Below, piece after piece: positions 28,022 through 37,471 of a stretch of 64,000 nt of DNA (within the stretch, counting starts at the first letter, position 1; the number at the start of each line of letters is the position of its first letter). The translations under genes and the position numbers were made by a program. Source of the DNA: Pirellulales bacterium (GTDB lineage Bacteria > Planctomycetota > Planctomycetia > Pirellulales > JACPPG01); NCBI GenBank assembly GCA_036499395.1, contig DASYDW010000068.1, positions 62,001 to 126,000 on the forward strand, written 5' to 3'. Below the pieces are notes generated by a model, which saw nothing but the letters and a program-made list of their open reading frames with translations, was not told the DNA's origin and made no database searches.

Positions 28022-28399
28022 TGGCGTTTCCTTCGAGAAGCTTCGAACGGCGATTGCCCACTCTTGAGCAGTCTATTAGGCGTATGCCCAATTTCAAGAG
28101 ATTATGGTCAACTCATGGAAAGTCACGCGGGGGGAGGCGCAAGGAAGTTCATAAGGGCTACTTCCGACGAGGGCCGAATCATACGGTTTCGAAAGCATGC
28201 CCGCGATCTGCAGCGGAACATACAGGAGAACTGCAAAGCCTGTGGCTGGGGCCGGCGACCCCGAACCGCCACGATGAGGTCCCGGCCTCGAAGAGGCCAG
28301 CTACAGAAGACGAGGCGCAGATTCTCAGTTTTGCAGTTCTGCCGAGCGGCGAACGCTGGCGGCTTGACCCTTTCGGCGGTGCGTGTTATCTCACGTGGC
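28022..28399. other. divergent intergenic region with family A repeat
   Basis: This 378-base gap lies between the PEP-CTERM gene and the divergent trmL gene. It holds the palindromic repeat at 28240-28306 and presumably both promoters. A plus-strand frame runs through it into trmL, but its residues have no family character and it crosses the repeat, so I do not count it as coding. Confidence 0.5.
28240..28306. repeat. palindromic dispersed repeat, family A copy 3
   Basis: A 67-base element runs from CTGTGGC to GCTACAG, in the opposite orientation to the copy at 25233-25299. Its hairpins are GGGG-CCGGCGA-CCCC and GGCCTC-GAA-GAGGCC. Similarity to copy 2 extends past GCTACAG into about 30 further bases (around 28307-28335). 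Confidence 0.78.
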
Positions 28400-28900
28400 G
28401 TGAAATACGAACCGCTACTGAATATCGTTCTCTTCCAGCCTGAGATTCCCCATAACACGGGAAGCGTCGGTCGCACGTGCGTGGCCGCGGGGGCGAAGCT
28501 GTGGCTGGTCCGGCCGCTGGGCTTTCGTCTGGATGACTATTACCTGCGGCGCGCGGGGCTCGATTACTGGCCTCACCTGGAATGGGAGGCGGTCGATGAT
28601 TGGGCCGCGCTGGTGGCGAATTTGCCTTCGCAGCGGTTCTACTACTTTACGAAGACGGCCACTCGCAGTTATACGACGGTGAGTTACCAGCCGGGGGATG
28701 TGGCGGTCTTTGGCAGCGAATCGCAAGGCTTACCGGCCGCGATTCTGGAACCGAACCGTGAGACCGCCTTGCGGATTCCAATTCGGCCGGCGGCCCGCAG
28801 CCTGAACCTGTCGAACTCGGTGGCGATCGTGACGTTCGAAGCGCGCCGCCAGTGGGAGCAATCCGGCGATCGCGCGCTGCCCGGCGAAGTCGGCGATTAG
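28400..28900 (+). CDS. trmL: tRNA (cytidine/uridine-34-2'-O)-methyltransferase
   Basis: The 166-aa product is a minimal SpoU/TrmD-fold methyltransferase, close in size to E. coli TrmL (157 residues). It begins LLNIVLFQPEIPHNTGSVGR, then LGFRLDDYYLRRAGLDYW, and ends with the SAM-knot motifs FGSESQGLP and RSLNLSNSVAI. It should 2'-O-methylate the wobble base of leucine tRNAs. No ATG lies at the right place. I use the GTG at 28400 just before the conserved start, with no Shine-Dalgarno visible. The frame is open far upstream, but that part covers a repeat. Confidence 0.88.
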   Translation: MKYEPLLNIVLFQPEIPHNTGSVGRTCVAAGAKLWLVRPLGFRLDDYYLRRAGLDYWPHLEWEAVDDWAALVANLPSQRFYYFTKTATRSYTTVSYQPGDVAVFGSESQGLPAAILEPNRETALRIPIRPAARSLNLSNSVAIVTFEARRQWEQSGDRALPGEVGD

Positions 28901-28952
28901 TGCCGCGAAGGGCATACGATTCACCACGAAAACTCTTTCGGAAAATATTTCG

Positions 28953-30002
28953 ATGCCCAATATCGCTACTGAGAAGCTCACCGATTTTGCCGCTGCACTG
29001 CTGGCCGCTGGTGGGCTGGGACGCGATGAAGCCGGTCTCGTCGCTCGCAGCCTGGTCGGCGCGAATCTACGTGGCCATGATTCGCACGGTGTGATGCGCG
29101 TGCCGTACTACCTCGATCAGGTCGCTAAGGGAGAGCTTAAGCCCGGCGCCGCGATGACCGTTACCCGGGAGGACGCTGCTTATCTGATGGCGGACGGCCA
29201 TTGGGGATTTGGGCAGGTGCTGGCGCGAGAGTTAACAGATCGATTGATTGCCAAAGCGCGCGACGGCGGTGTCTGCATTGGAACGTTGATCCACAGTGGG
29301 CACATCGGCCGGCTGGGGGAGTATTGCGAGCAGGCCGCCGCGGCCGGCATGGTGTCGCTGGTGATGGTCAATACGCACGGCGCTGCGCGGCGCGTGGCTC
29401 CGGTCGGCGGAACGGCGCCGCGGTTGGGGACGAATCCGCTGGCCTTTGGCGTGCCGCATGACGGGGGGCCGCTCGTACTTGATTTCGGCACCAGCGCCAC
29501 GGCCGAAGGCAAAGTACGCGTGAAGAAGATCGCCGGTCAAACATGCCCGGATGGATGGCTGCTCGACTCGAACGGGCAACCGACGAATGATCCCAACACG
29601 CTGTACGGTGAACCTCCCGGCACGATTCGGCCGATGGGGGGCGATCAGGCGTATAAAGGCTTTGGGTTGGCGCTGGTGATCGAAGTGCTGGCCGGTGCCC
29701 TGTCCGGTGGCGTGACGATTCGCGAGAAGCCTGCCAATCAACTGGGGAACTGCGTATTCATAATGGTGATGTCTCCGGATCGGCTGTGCGGTGACGACTT
29801 TTTCGCTCTCGAGGTAGGTGGACTCGTCGAATTCGTGCGTAGCTGTCCGCGCGTCGCCGACGTCGACGAGATCCAATTGCCAGGTGATCCGGAGCGCCGC
29901 ATGTTCGCGGCGCGGACGGCGAGCGGCATCCCTTTTGACGACGGGAACTGGCAGGCCCTGGCGAAGCTAGCCGAACGGCTGGGCGTGCCGTGCCCGGCGT
30001 AG
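28953..30002 (+). CDS. Ldh2/malate-lactate-ureidoglycolate dehydrogenase family oxidoreductase
   Basis: The 349-aa product matches the NAD(P)-dependent Ldh2/Mdh2 family. Motifs include GHDSHGVMRVPYY (with the catalytic-type His), HSGHIGRLGEY, GTNPLAFGVP, LDFGTSATAEGKVR and GGDQAYKGFGLAL. Members reduce or oxidise 2-hydroxy acids such as malate, lactate, ureidoglycolate or sulfolactate; the exact substrate cannot be read. The gene starts 52 bases after trmL and ends 36 bases before the DPP-IV gene, so the three may be cotranscribed. Length is normal. Confidence 0.9.
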   Translation: MPNIATEKLTDFAAALLAAGGLGRDEAGLVARSLVGANLRGHDSHGVMRVPYYLDQVAKGELKPGAAMTVTREDAAYLMADGHWGFGQVLARELTDRLIAKARDGGVCIGTLIHSGHIGRLGEYCEQAAAAGMVSLVMVNTHGAARRVAPVGGTAPRLGTNPLAFGVPHDGGPLVLDFGTSATAEGKVRVKKIAGQTCPDGWLLDSNGQPTNDPNTLYGEPPGTIRPMGGDQAYKGFGLALVIEVLAGALSGGVTIREKPANQLGNCVFIMVMSPDRLCGDDFFALEVGGLVEFVRSCPRVADVDEIQLPGDPERRMFAARTASGIPFDDGNWQALAKLAERLGVPCPA

Positions 30003-30038
30003 CGGTGGTTACTGTTCCCCAAGCGAGGCAAGAATCGG

Positions 30039-32309
30039 ATGATCGCGAGCCCAAGTGCGGAGACGTTCGGAACCCTGCTTACCGCGATATCGACGTTACT
30101 GTTGATGGGCGTGCTTGAGAGGGAGGGAGCAAGCGCCGAGCCTGCCGTGCGGCATCCCGAATTCCTCGAGCAATACGGCGCGACGTACCGGTTCAGCCTT
30201 GGACGACCGGCCGGCATTCAGATCGCGCGCGCCGGGGACACGGTGTTGTTCCTGCGCTCGGGCCCGCGCAGTTTCGTTCGCGATCTGTATGAATATGACG
30301 TGGCGACGGGGGCCGAGCGGGTATTGGCGTCGGCCGAGCAATTGTTGGCCGGCTCACAAGAAGAACTTACCGAAGAAGAGAAAGCGCGTCGCGAGCGGAT
30401 GCGCCTGGCGGCACGCGGTATCGCGTCGTTCGAATTGTCGCGCGATGGCCGGCGGGTGCTGGTGCCGTTGTCGGGACGCTTGTTCGTGATCGAGCGTGCC
30501 ACCGGCAAGACGAAAGAGCTTTCGAGCTCGGCGGGTGCGGCGATCGATCCTCGCTTTTCGCCCGACGGACGTCATCTCTGCTGCGTGCGCGGCAGCAATT
30601 TGTTTGTGCTCGATATCGAATCGGGCGAAGAGCGGCAGTTGACGCACGGCGCGAGTGAGACACTGTCGTACGGTCTGGCCGAGTTCGTGGCGCAAGAAGA
30701 AATGGGTCGGATGCACGGCTATTGGTGGTCGCCAGACAGCGAAGCGATCATCTATCAGGAGGCCGATACCAGTGAAGTCGAGACGCTGTTCATCGCCGAC
30801 CCGGCGCATCCCGAGCGCCCGGCGCAAAGCTGGCGCTATCCGCGGCCGGGGAAGAAGAATGCCAGCGTGAAGCTGTTTCTTGTCCCGACGGTTGGTGGCG
30901 AGCCACGACCGATCGAGTGGGATCGCGACGCGTTTCCCTATCTCGCGGCGGTGGCGTGGGACAAGAATGCGCCGCCAGTCATGTTGGTGCAGAATCGCGA
31001 GCAGACCAAGGAGCGGCTCCTCGCGATCGATATCGCGACCGGCGCGACGCGCGAGCTGTGGCACGAAGAAGACTCGGCTTGGTTGAATCTGGATGTCGGC
31101 TTGCCCGAGGCGTTGCCAGCGGGCGACGGGTTTCTCTGGTCGAGCGAGCGCTCGGGGCAATGGCAACTCGAACTGCGATTGCGTGACGGTTCTCGGTGGG
31201 GGCCGCTTACGGCCGCGGAGTTGAATTATCGCCATGTGCTGGGAATCGACGAGAAGCGAAATGCGGTGCTGATTACCGCCGGTGCGGAGCCGACCGAGAG
31301 CCATGTGTATCGCATTCCTCTTCCCGGGCAGCCGAGCAAGGAATCGGCACCCGAGACAATCGCGTCGCCTGAGCGGCTGACGTCCGTGCCAGGCGTGCAT
31401 ACGGCGATCGTCGCGGCCGACAACGGCGCGTATGTGTTGACGTCGCAGACGTTGGCCGACGATCCGCAGTTCACTGTCTTTAACGGCGACGGAAAAGAGG
31501 TTGGGCGATTGAAAAGCGTCGCCGAGACGACGCCGCTGCCGCCGCGCGTGGAATTGTGTACCGTTGGCGACGCGCCGTCGATGCGGGCCGCGGTCGTCCG
31601 GCCGACCAATTTTCAGGCGGACCGGAAGTATCCGGTGATCGTCAGCGTTTACGGCGGACCGCATTCGCAAACCGTGGTGGCCGCGCGGGGGAAGTACCTG
31701 CTCGATGCTTGGCTGGCTGAACAATGTTTTATCGTCGTGTCACTCGACGGACGTGGCACGCCGGCCCGAGGCCGTGACTGGGAGCGAGCCATCAAGGGAA
31801 ACCTGATTGACGTGCCACTGGCGGACCAGGTTGCGGGGCTGCGAGCCTTGGCAGCGAAATACCCGCAGCTCGATCTGGAACGCGCGGGAATCTACGGCTG
31901 GTCGTTCGGCGGCTATTTTTCGGCGTTGGCGGTCATGCGCGAGCCGGACTTGTTTCGCGCAGGCGTGGCTGGCGCGCCGGTAACAGATTGGCTCGATTAC
32001 GACACGCATTACACCGAACGTTATCTGGGATTGCCCGAACAAAACCGACAAGGCTACGAAGCCAGTTCCGTGCTGACTTACGCGAAAGATCTGCGCCGCC
32101 CACTGCTCGTGATTCACGGCACGGCGGACGACAATGTTTACTTTTTACATAGCGTGCGGCTGGCGGATGCGCTGTTTCGGGCGCGGCGCGAGTTCGATTT
32201 CTTGCCATTGTCGGGGCTGACCCACATGGTGCCTGACCCCGTGGTGACGCGCAGTCTGTATACGCGGATCGCGGAGTATTTTCTGACGCACCTGGCGGCA
32301 CCGGAATAG
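30039..32309 (+). CDS. dipeptidyl peptidase IV-like serine peptidase (family S9B)
   Basis: The 756-aa product has an N-terminal signal or anchor (about residues 1-33). An eight-bladed propeller region (about 50-500) includes the double-Glu type segment AEFVAQEEMGR, which in DPP-IV binds the peptide amino end. A C-terminal alpha/beta-hydrolase domain follows. The triad is visible: Ser in GWSFGGY (near 622), Asp in GTADDNVYF and His in LTHMVPDP. VTDWLDYDTHYTERYLG is a strong DPP-IV signature. It should remove X-Pro or X-Ala dipeptides outside the cytoplasm. Confidence 0.93.
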   Translation: MIASPSAETFGTLLTAISTLLLMGVLEREGASAEPAVRHPEFLEQYGATYRFSLGRPAGIQIARAGDTVLFLRSGPRSFVRDLYEYDVATGAERVLASAEQLLAGSQEELTEEEKARRERMRLAARGIASFELSRDGRRVLVPLSGRLFVIERATGKTKELSSSAGAAIDPRFSPDGRHLCCVRGSNLFVLDIESGEERQLTHGASETLSYGLAEFVAQEEMGRMHGYWWSPDSEAIIYQEADTSEVETLFIADPAHPERPAQSWRYPRPGKKNASVKLFLVPTVGGEPRPIEWDRDAFPYLAAVAWDKNAPPVMLVQNREQTKERLLAIDIATGATRELWHEEDSAWLNLDVGLPEALPAGDGFLWSSERSGQWQLELRLRDGSRWGPLTAAELNYRHVLGIDEKRNAVLITAGAEPTESHVYRIPLPGQPSKESAPETIASPERLTSVPGVHTAIVAADNGAYVLTSQTLADDPQFTVFNGDGKEVGRLKSVAETTPLPPRVELCTVGDAPSMRAAVVRPTNFQADRKYPVIVSVYGGPHSQTVVAARGKYLLDAWLAEQCFIVVSLDGRGTPARGRDWERAIKGNLIDVPLADQVAGLRALAAKYPQLDLERAGIYGWSFGGYFSALAVMREPDLFRAGVAGAPVTDWLDYDTHYTERYLGLPEQNRQGYEASSVLTYAKDLRRPLLVIHGTADDNVYFLHSVRLADALFRARREFDFLPLSGLTHMVPDPVVTRSLYTRIAEYFLTHLAAPE

Positions 32310-32431
32310 GATTAAGTGGACACGAATCGCGAAGACTGTCGTCAAGAAGTTCGTTTTGATGGCGCGCGATTGAGCTAGGCTTGAATGTCCGGCGTTTCGC
32401 CACGGCCTGCCAACCTCGGGGATGAACAGTC

Positions 32432-32680
32432 ATGTCCCTTTCGGTGCAACAGAAAGACGCCATCGATAAGTGGTTTACGGATCACAAGCTCGTGCCGAAG
32501 TGCAGCTTGTGTGGCGGCGGAACGTGGAAACGTGACATCGTCGCCGTGATGCGATCGACCGATCCCTCGAACGCTGGGAGCCTGATGGCCACCGGGCCCG
32601 GCTTGGTTCGTATGCTTCGTTTGACTTGCTCCGGCTGCGCGGGAGTACAGTTTGTCGATGCGGCGACGCTGGGGATTTGA
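32432..32680 (+). CDS. small zinc-ribbon-like protein
   Basis: The 82-aa product has two CxxC pairs, KCSLCGG (about residues 23-27) and LTCSGCAG (about 66-70), spaced to hold one zinc ion. A basic linker and a helical N terminus (QQKDAIDKWFTDH) complete it. I do not know a named function; such proteins are common as small hypothetical zinc-binders. It ends 11 bases before the alpha/beta-hydrolase gene, so they are probably in one transcript. Confidence 0.78.
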   Translation: MSLSVQQKDAIDKWFTDHKLVPKCSLCGGGTWKRDIVAVMRSTDPSNAGSLMATGPGLVRMLRLTCSGCAGVQFVDAATLGI

Positions 32681-32691
32681 ATTCTCGCACC

Positions 32692-33633
32692 ATGCAAACC
32701 ACCACCTTCACCCTGAATGCCGCTGACGGAGTACCGCTACGCGTCTATCGTTGGCTGCCCGAGGGTGCGCCGCAGGGCGTTGTGCAGATTGCACATGGCT
32801 GGGCCGAGCATGCTGCGCGGTACGCACGGCTGGCCGAAGTGTTATGCGGCCACGGTTACGGCGTGTACGCCCATGACCATCGCGGCCACGGTCACACGGC
32901 ACGTACCAGCGCGCAATTGGGATTTCTCGCCGATCGCGACGGTTGGCAGAAATGCATCGACGATCTGTGGCGAGTCACGCAGCACGTTGCCGCGGAACAT
33001 CCCGACACGCCGATTTTCGGGCTGGGGCACTCGCTCGGCTCGTTCATGATGCAGCAGTACATCAGCGAGCATGGCGAAGCGCTGACTGGCGTGGCGTTGT
33101 CGGCCACCAATGGCAAGCCGCCAGCGATCACACCGCTGGGAATTGCGCTGGCGTATTTCGAACGGCTGCGCGTGGGGGCGCATGGCAAAAGCAAGTTGCT
33201 GCATCATCTGACGTTCGAGGTATTGAACAAGTCGTTCGAGCCGGCGCGGACGCCGTTCGACTGGCTGTCGCGGGATGCGAGCGAAGTCGATAAGTACGTC
33301 GCCGACCCGCTGTGCGGATTCGCGTCGCAGGTGCAAATGTATATCGACGTCCTGCGAGGGCTGAAGGAAATGTCGAGCCCACGCCGGCAAGCGAGAATTC
33401 CGAAGTCGCTGCCGATCTACATCTTTTACGGCAGCCTTGATCCGGTGGCGACGAACGTGCCGCAACTGCTGGACGCCTATCGCGTGGCCGGCCTGCGCAA
33501 CGTGACCTCGAAGGTATACCCCGAAGCGCGGCACGAAGTGTTGAACGAGATTAACCGCGACGAGGTCACGCGCGACTTGCTTGCCTGGCTGGCTGGTGTG
33601 CGGGCCAAGCAACCCGTGCGAACTAGCGTTTGA
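32692..33633 (+). CDS. monoacylglycerol lipase/lysophospholipase-like serine hydrolase
   Basis: The 313-aa product starts at the ATG at 32692; the longer frame overlaps the zinc-ribbon gene. It has the oxyanion segment AHGWAEHAARY, a YAHDHRGHG motif, the nucleophile elbow GHSLGS, an acid in YGSLDPVA and a His in YPEARHEVLNE. These five elements in this order fit Hydrolase_4 (monoacylglycerol lipase/PldB) enzymes of the cytoplasm. No signal peptide is present. It converges on the PhnD-like gene with a 15-base gap. Confidence 0.92.
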   Translation: MQTTTFTLNAADGVPLRVYRWLPEGAPQGVVQIAHGWAEHAARYARLAEVLCGHGYGVYAHDHRGHGHTARTSAQLGFLADRDGWQKCIDDLWRVTQHVAAEHPDTPIFGLGHSLGSFMMQQYISEHGEALTGVALSATNGKPPAITPLGIALAYFERLRVGAHGKSKLLHHLTFEVLNKSFEPARTPFDWLSRDASEVDKYVADPLCGFASQVQMYIDVLRGLKEMSSPRRQARIPKSLPIYIFYGSLDPVATNVPQLLDAYRVAGLRNVTSKVYPEARHEVLNEINRDEVTRDLLAWLAGVRAKQPVRTSV

Positions 33634-33648
33634 TAATCACGCAGACGG

Positions 33649-34824
33649 CTATTGGGCCCCCGCGTGTTCGTCCGGGGCGCTCGCGTCAGCGGGTTTATTG
33701 GACGATTCCGCGGGTGGGCTTGCCGCGGCTGTTTCGTCGGGGACCGAGATCACCGGTTTCAGATTCTTGCTGAAGCGCGGGTCGAACGAATCGTCGATGC
33801 GGCGAACGAACTCGAAGTCCTTGGGATAGTCGACCGGGTAAAAGCGCATCGGCTCGGGCGAATCGTCTTCGCTGGCCCCCTTTTCGTTCGTGAAGCTCAG
33901 GATGGCCGCGGTCACCTTGGCCGCCGTCTCGGGCGCCAGGTTGTAGACATTGCCAATCGTCAGCCGGGGAATCACCTCGGACTGAAAGATGACGCGATAT
34001 TGCGATTCTTCCAGCGTCCCTTTCTTGAGCATGCTCTGCACTTTGTCGTCCGAGAGGGCCGCGACTTCGAAGTCGCCTTTGACCAGTCCTTGGATCGAGC
34101 GCTTCTGTCCATGCGAGAAGTTCAGCGAGTAGTCGACGTCGGGACGCATGGCGGTATCCTGGGCCAGCACCGCGATCGCGGCCCGATAGCCGGTGATCGA
34201 ATCGGGGGCCGTGCAGGTCAGCGTGCGGGTACGCAAGTCGGCGAGTGTTTTGATCGCGCTGTCGGTAGGCACGGCGATATCCAGCCGATTGCCGTGCGCG
34301 CCCGTGGCGGTTCCCAGCACGGCCACGGGGACGAAGCCGGCGTTGTTCACGACGTACGGCGTATCGGCTGCGTGCAGGGCGACCAATTGGATGGTGCCGG
34401 CTTTGATCTCGGCCACGTCGTCAGCCGTGTTGCGGTATTCTTGCAGGACGATCGTCTTGCCCGTGGCCTGGGCCAGGTGCGACTGGAGATCTTCCCAAGC
34501 GACGATCTGTGCATCGGCATCGGCGTCGATGTAATGGGCGAGCACAAGCGTGTCAGGATCGAGCCATTGTTGTGGATCGCTGGGTGGATCGGCGAGCAGT
34601 CCACCGTCGGCGTCCTTGTAAGTGGCAGCTAGCCGCTTGTTGACGGTTTTGTTCAGCCCGTGCCAAGCAACCAGACGATCTTCGGTGGCACGCAGATTCG
34701 CCCGATCCTGCATCACGTGAAAGGTGCCGAGCGCCGTCATGCCAAGCGTGCCCGCCAGCAGCAGGTACAGTCCGGTACGCAACAGGGCCGGCATCGCGGC
34801 TTTTCGGGGAGACGCCTGAGACAT
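33649..34824 (-). CDS. PhnD-like phosphate/phosphonate-type substrate-binding protein
   Basis: The 391-aa product begins at the ATG at 34824, with GGAGG 5-6 bases upstream. It has an uncleaved-looking membrane segment (about residues 14-37). A periplasmic binding domain follows that resembles the TIGR01098/PhnD class: IKAGTIQLVALHAAD, TLADLRTRTLTCTAPDSITGY, KGDFEVAALSDDKV. The last 40 residues are a low-complexity Ala/Pro/Glu tail. No phn permease or ATPase is nearby, so it may be an orphan receptor or act in sensing rather than in transport. Confidence 0.82.
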   Translation of the reverse strand: MSQASPRKAAMPALLRTGLYLLLAGTLGMTALGTFHVMQDRANLRATEDRLVAWHGLNKTVNKRLAATYKDADGGLLADPPSDPQQWLDPDTLVLAHYIDADADAQIVAWEDLQSHLAQATGKTIVLQEYRNTADDVAEIKAGTIQLVALHAADTPYVVNNAGFVPVAVLGTATGAHGNRLDIAVPTDSAIKTLADLRTRTLTCTAPDSITGYRAAIAVLAQDTAMRPDVDYSLNFSHGQKRSIQGLVKGDFEVAALSDDKVQSMLKKGTLEESQYRVIFQSEVIPRLTIGNVYNLAPETAAKVTAAILSFTNEKGASEDDSPEPMRFYPVDYPKDFEFVRRIDDSFDPRFSKNLKPVISVPDETAAASPPAESSNKPADASAPDEHAGAQ

Positions 34825-35072
34825 GTTTCCTCCGGAAACCAAAATATCCGCCTGCGGCAAACCGTAGCTTGCCGTTTGATGCTTGATTCTCGTCAGTCGA
34901 GAAGTGCGCCCGGGGCTTCCAAGCTGTTTCGCACACGACTGACAACTCTGCCGCGCTTCGGAAACCGACACGATAGCGGCTGAGTATTAAGATTTGATGA
35001 GCGAAAGCGTGACACACGGGTAGAATCCAACGTTTAGCCTGCCCGCATCGCCGATCCACGGCCGCAGGTTCA

Positions 35073-35453
35073 GTGTTCGTTCGCACAGCGATTCAGGAGT
35101 TTCGTGATCGCGTGGTTCCTGGAATAAGAGTCATCGCAGAATCCGAAGGAGCCGGCCCGGCCGCCGAACGTGGCGATCTGGTCGAGTTCGATTCGCAAGG
35201 GTGTTTAAGCCGTGGCGAGCGAATCCAGGAGCTAATGTCGTACGCAACCCAGCTCGGCAGCAGACGCATCATTGCGGGAATCGAATATGCACTCATCGGA
35301 ATGAAGGTGGGCGGGTATCGCAAGGTAAAAATCAGCCCACATCTTGGCTATCGAGACCAAGGAGTCGTGGGGAAGATTCCGCCGAAAGCGGTCCTTGTTT
35401 ATGAACTTTGGTTGACCAAAGTTGAAAAGTCTAGCCCGCACAAAGACTCGTGA
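35073..35453 (+). CDS. FKBP-type peptidyl-prolyl isomerase
   Basis: The 126-aa product reads as a compact FKBP domain. It has GDLVEFD at the start of the fold, a central RRIIAGIEYALIGMKVGGYRKVKISPHLGY and a closing IPPKAVLVYELWL. The central stretch matches the family pattern (V)I.G.E.AL.GMK.G..R...I.P.LGYG. The start is a GTG (35073) with AGG upstream, so the exact N terminus is uncertain. No signal peptide is visible, suggesting a cytoplasmic folding helper. It converges with the large fusion gene, 15 bases apart. Confidence 0.82.
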   Translation: MFVRTAIQEFRDRVVPGIRVIAESEGAGPAAERGDLVEFDSQGCLSRGERIQELMSYATQLGSRRIIAGIEYALIGMKVGGYRKVKISPHLGYRDQGVVGKIPPKAVLVYELWLTKVEKSSPHKDS

Positions 35454-35468
35454 CATTCGCGACAAGCA

Positions 35469-37328
35469 CTACTCGCGCCCGGCGTCCGTGCCGGTTGTCG
35501 TTGCTGGGGCGCTCGTTGATGGTTTCGCATCGCCGGGGATTGTGGCGACCTTATTCGCTGTGCGATCTTCCTTCGGGTCGACCGAGGTGTAGAACCCGAA
35601 CATCATTTCTTCCCACGTCTGCTCACCGAACGTTACCGTGGCGGCCGGGTCGGGATTGGCCAGGTTTTCGGCAGAGTTATCGAAGTACGCCGTGCATTCC
35701 AGCCGCGTCCCCTTAGGCATCAACTTCGGCTCGGCCAGATAATAGCGCAACTGCCAGTTGAAGTCGTAGTTGGGGACGTCTAGCAGAACTTCCTTGGTGC
35801 CGTCCGGGTATTGCGCTTCAAATTTGAAGTTCTTGCCCCGCAGGTGCATGTGCGGCATCAGGCTCAGCAGCAGCGTGTCCTTCAAAAAGCGATGACGCGC
35901 CTGCACCTGGAAGTTGCTGTCGCCGGGGGGAATCTTGAAGGCCAGATCGCCGACCATACCGTCGCGCAACGTTTTCTTGACCGTCTGCGGATCCGCGAAT
36001 TTGAAGCCGACCGAGCTGCGGTCCGCTTGCGCGATTCCGTTCGGTGTGTAATGCAATTGGAATACCAGCTTCGAGCCGGCCGGGACGAATACGGCGGTAC
36101 CGGCCGGGTTCACGTGCGGCGGCGTGCCGGGAGCGTAGCCGGCCAGCCCGCCACGATTGCCGGAGAACTCGTCCTCGTTGTCGCGCTTGACGAAGACGAT
36201 GATGTGATGCACGACGCCGCGATTGCTTGGTCGGCATTCGCTGGCTTGCACCCATTTGTCCTCGTTCCAGCCCGGGTCGACGGTGAAGAACTGGTATTCG
36301 ACGGTTCCTTCGGCTGGCACGTCGAACGCGTTGTCGCTCATGTAGACGACCTGGTCGGGCTGACCGATTTGCCACCCCTCGGCAAATTGTCGCGGCGTGG
36401 GCAATTGGCTTTTGTCTCCCTCGGGGCAGCCGTTGGCGATCCAGGTTTTGACGACCTTCTTCTCGTCCTCGGTCATGCGGGTGTCATTGCTGAAATGACC
36501 AAAGCGCGGATCGGCGAACCACGGGGGCATGCGACCATCGGAGATCACTTCGCCGATCATCTCGGCCCAGCCCTGCACTTCGTCATAGGAAGTCATCGCG
36601 AACGGCGCGATCTCACCTGGCCGATGACAACTAACACAACGATCGTTGAAGATTCGCGCCACTTGGTTCGAGTAAGTGACGTCGCCGTGAGGCTCGTGCT
36701 TGACGCGACCGATCAAGCAACCGTCGGCCTTGGTAATCGGGTTGGCGACCGATTTGCCGGCTAAAACATCGTCGAGCGCCAGGGCGAGCGAGCGATCGTT
36801 GAGGATCGGCTTCACGTATCCGGCTCCGGTCTTGAAACCGTATTGATCGTCGACGCGTCCCCAGTAGCGGATGACGTGATCGGCATCGAGCACGAAGGCC
36901 TCGGGCGTGCGCTGCGCGCCCACGGTATCTGCCAGCTTGTTGCCAAGATCCTTCAGCAGCGGGAAGGCGAGGTTGTGGCTTTTCGCGAATTCGGCGATGT
37001 CGGAAAGCGAGTCTTGTAGATTTGCGTCGATGCCCAGGAACGCCACGTCATGCGCCGCGTATTCCTTGGCCAACTCGTTCAGACGCGGGGCGTAGATCTT
37101 AGCCAGTGGGCATTCGGTGCCCAGGAACACGAGCACGACAGCTTTCTTGTCTTTGAACTCGGCGAGCGGTACGTCGCGACCGTGATGGTCGGGCAGAGAA
37201 AACGATGCGATCGTTTTTCCGAGGGGCGTTGCTGTCGATTCCGTGGCCGCGAGTCGTTGCGCCGCAGTAGACGCAAAAATAACGGCCACCGTCAGGCTCG
37301 AAATCATGGCGAGCGGAAAGCGACGCAT
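35469..37328 (-). CDS. secreted redoxin-cytochrome c-copper monooxygenase-like fusion
   Basis: The 619-aa product starts at the ATG at 37328 (GAGGTG 6 bases upstream) with a signal peptide (1-29). Residues about 35-190 are an AhpC/TSA-type thioredoxin fold with a single Cys73 in GTECPLAK and no CxxC. CVSCH (231-235), with an axial-type Met in RMPPW, forms a c-heme domain (about 225-305). Residues about 330-580 resemble PHM/DBM copper monooxygenases: His374-His375, His426, HMH (493-495) and Met575/576 supply both copper sites. Family knowledge suggests O2-dependent hydroxylation; substrate and electron path are unknown. Confidence 0.88.
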   Translation of the reverse strand: MRRFPLAMISSLTVAVIFASTAAQRLAATESTATPLGKTIASFSLPDHHGRDVPLAEFKDKKAVVLVFLGTECPLAKIYAPRLNELAKEYAAHDVAFLGIDANLQDSLSDIAEFAKSHNLAFPLLKDLGNKLADTVGAQRTPEAFVLDADHVIRYWGRVDDQYGFKTGAGYVKPILNDRSLALALDDVLAGKSVANPITKADGCLIGRVKHEPHGDVTYSNQVARIFNDRCVSCHRPGEIAPFAMTSYDEVQGWAEMIGEVISDGRMPPWFADPRFGHFSNDTRMTEDEKKVVKTWIANGCPEGDKSQLPTPRQFAEGWQIGQPDQVVYMSDNAFDVPAEGTVEYQFFTVDPGWNEDKWVQASECRPSNRGVVHHIIVFVKRDNEDEFSGNRGGLAGYAPGTPPHVNPAGTAVFVPAGSKLVFQLHYTPNGIAQADRSSVGFKFADPQTVKKTLRDGMVGDLAFKIPPGDSNFQVQARHRFLKDTLLLSLMPHMHLRGKNFKFEAQYPDGTKEVLLDVPNYDFNWQLRYYLAEPKLMPKGTRLECTAYFDNSAENLANPDPAATVTFGEQTWEEMMFGFYTSVDPKEDRTANKVATIPGDAKPSTSAPATTTGTDAGRE

Positions 37329-37471
37329 GGAACACCTCGGATAGGGGACATTCAGAGAAACGTTCGATTCAGACGGCTTGATCGTTTGGCGGACGCTATG
37401 GTGGGCGACAGTTGGGGGCCGATCGTGCCCCATTGGATCATCGGATATGTCGAATTGCCAGCCGATTTTTC

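Noticed and set aside
28004..28399. N-terminal extension of TrmL
   Set aside because: It covers a palindromic repeat, and TrmL proteins start just before the LNIVL strand.
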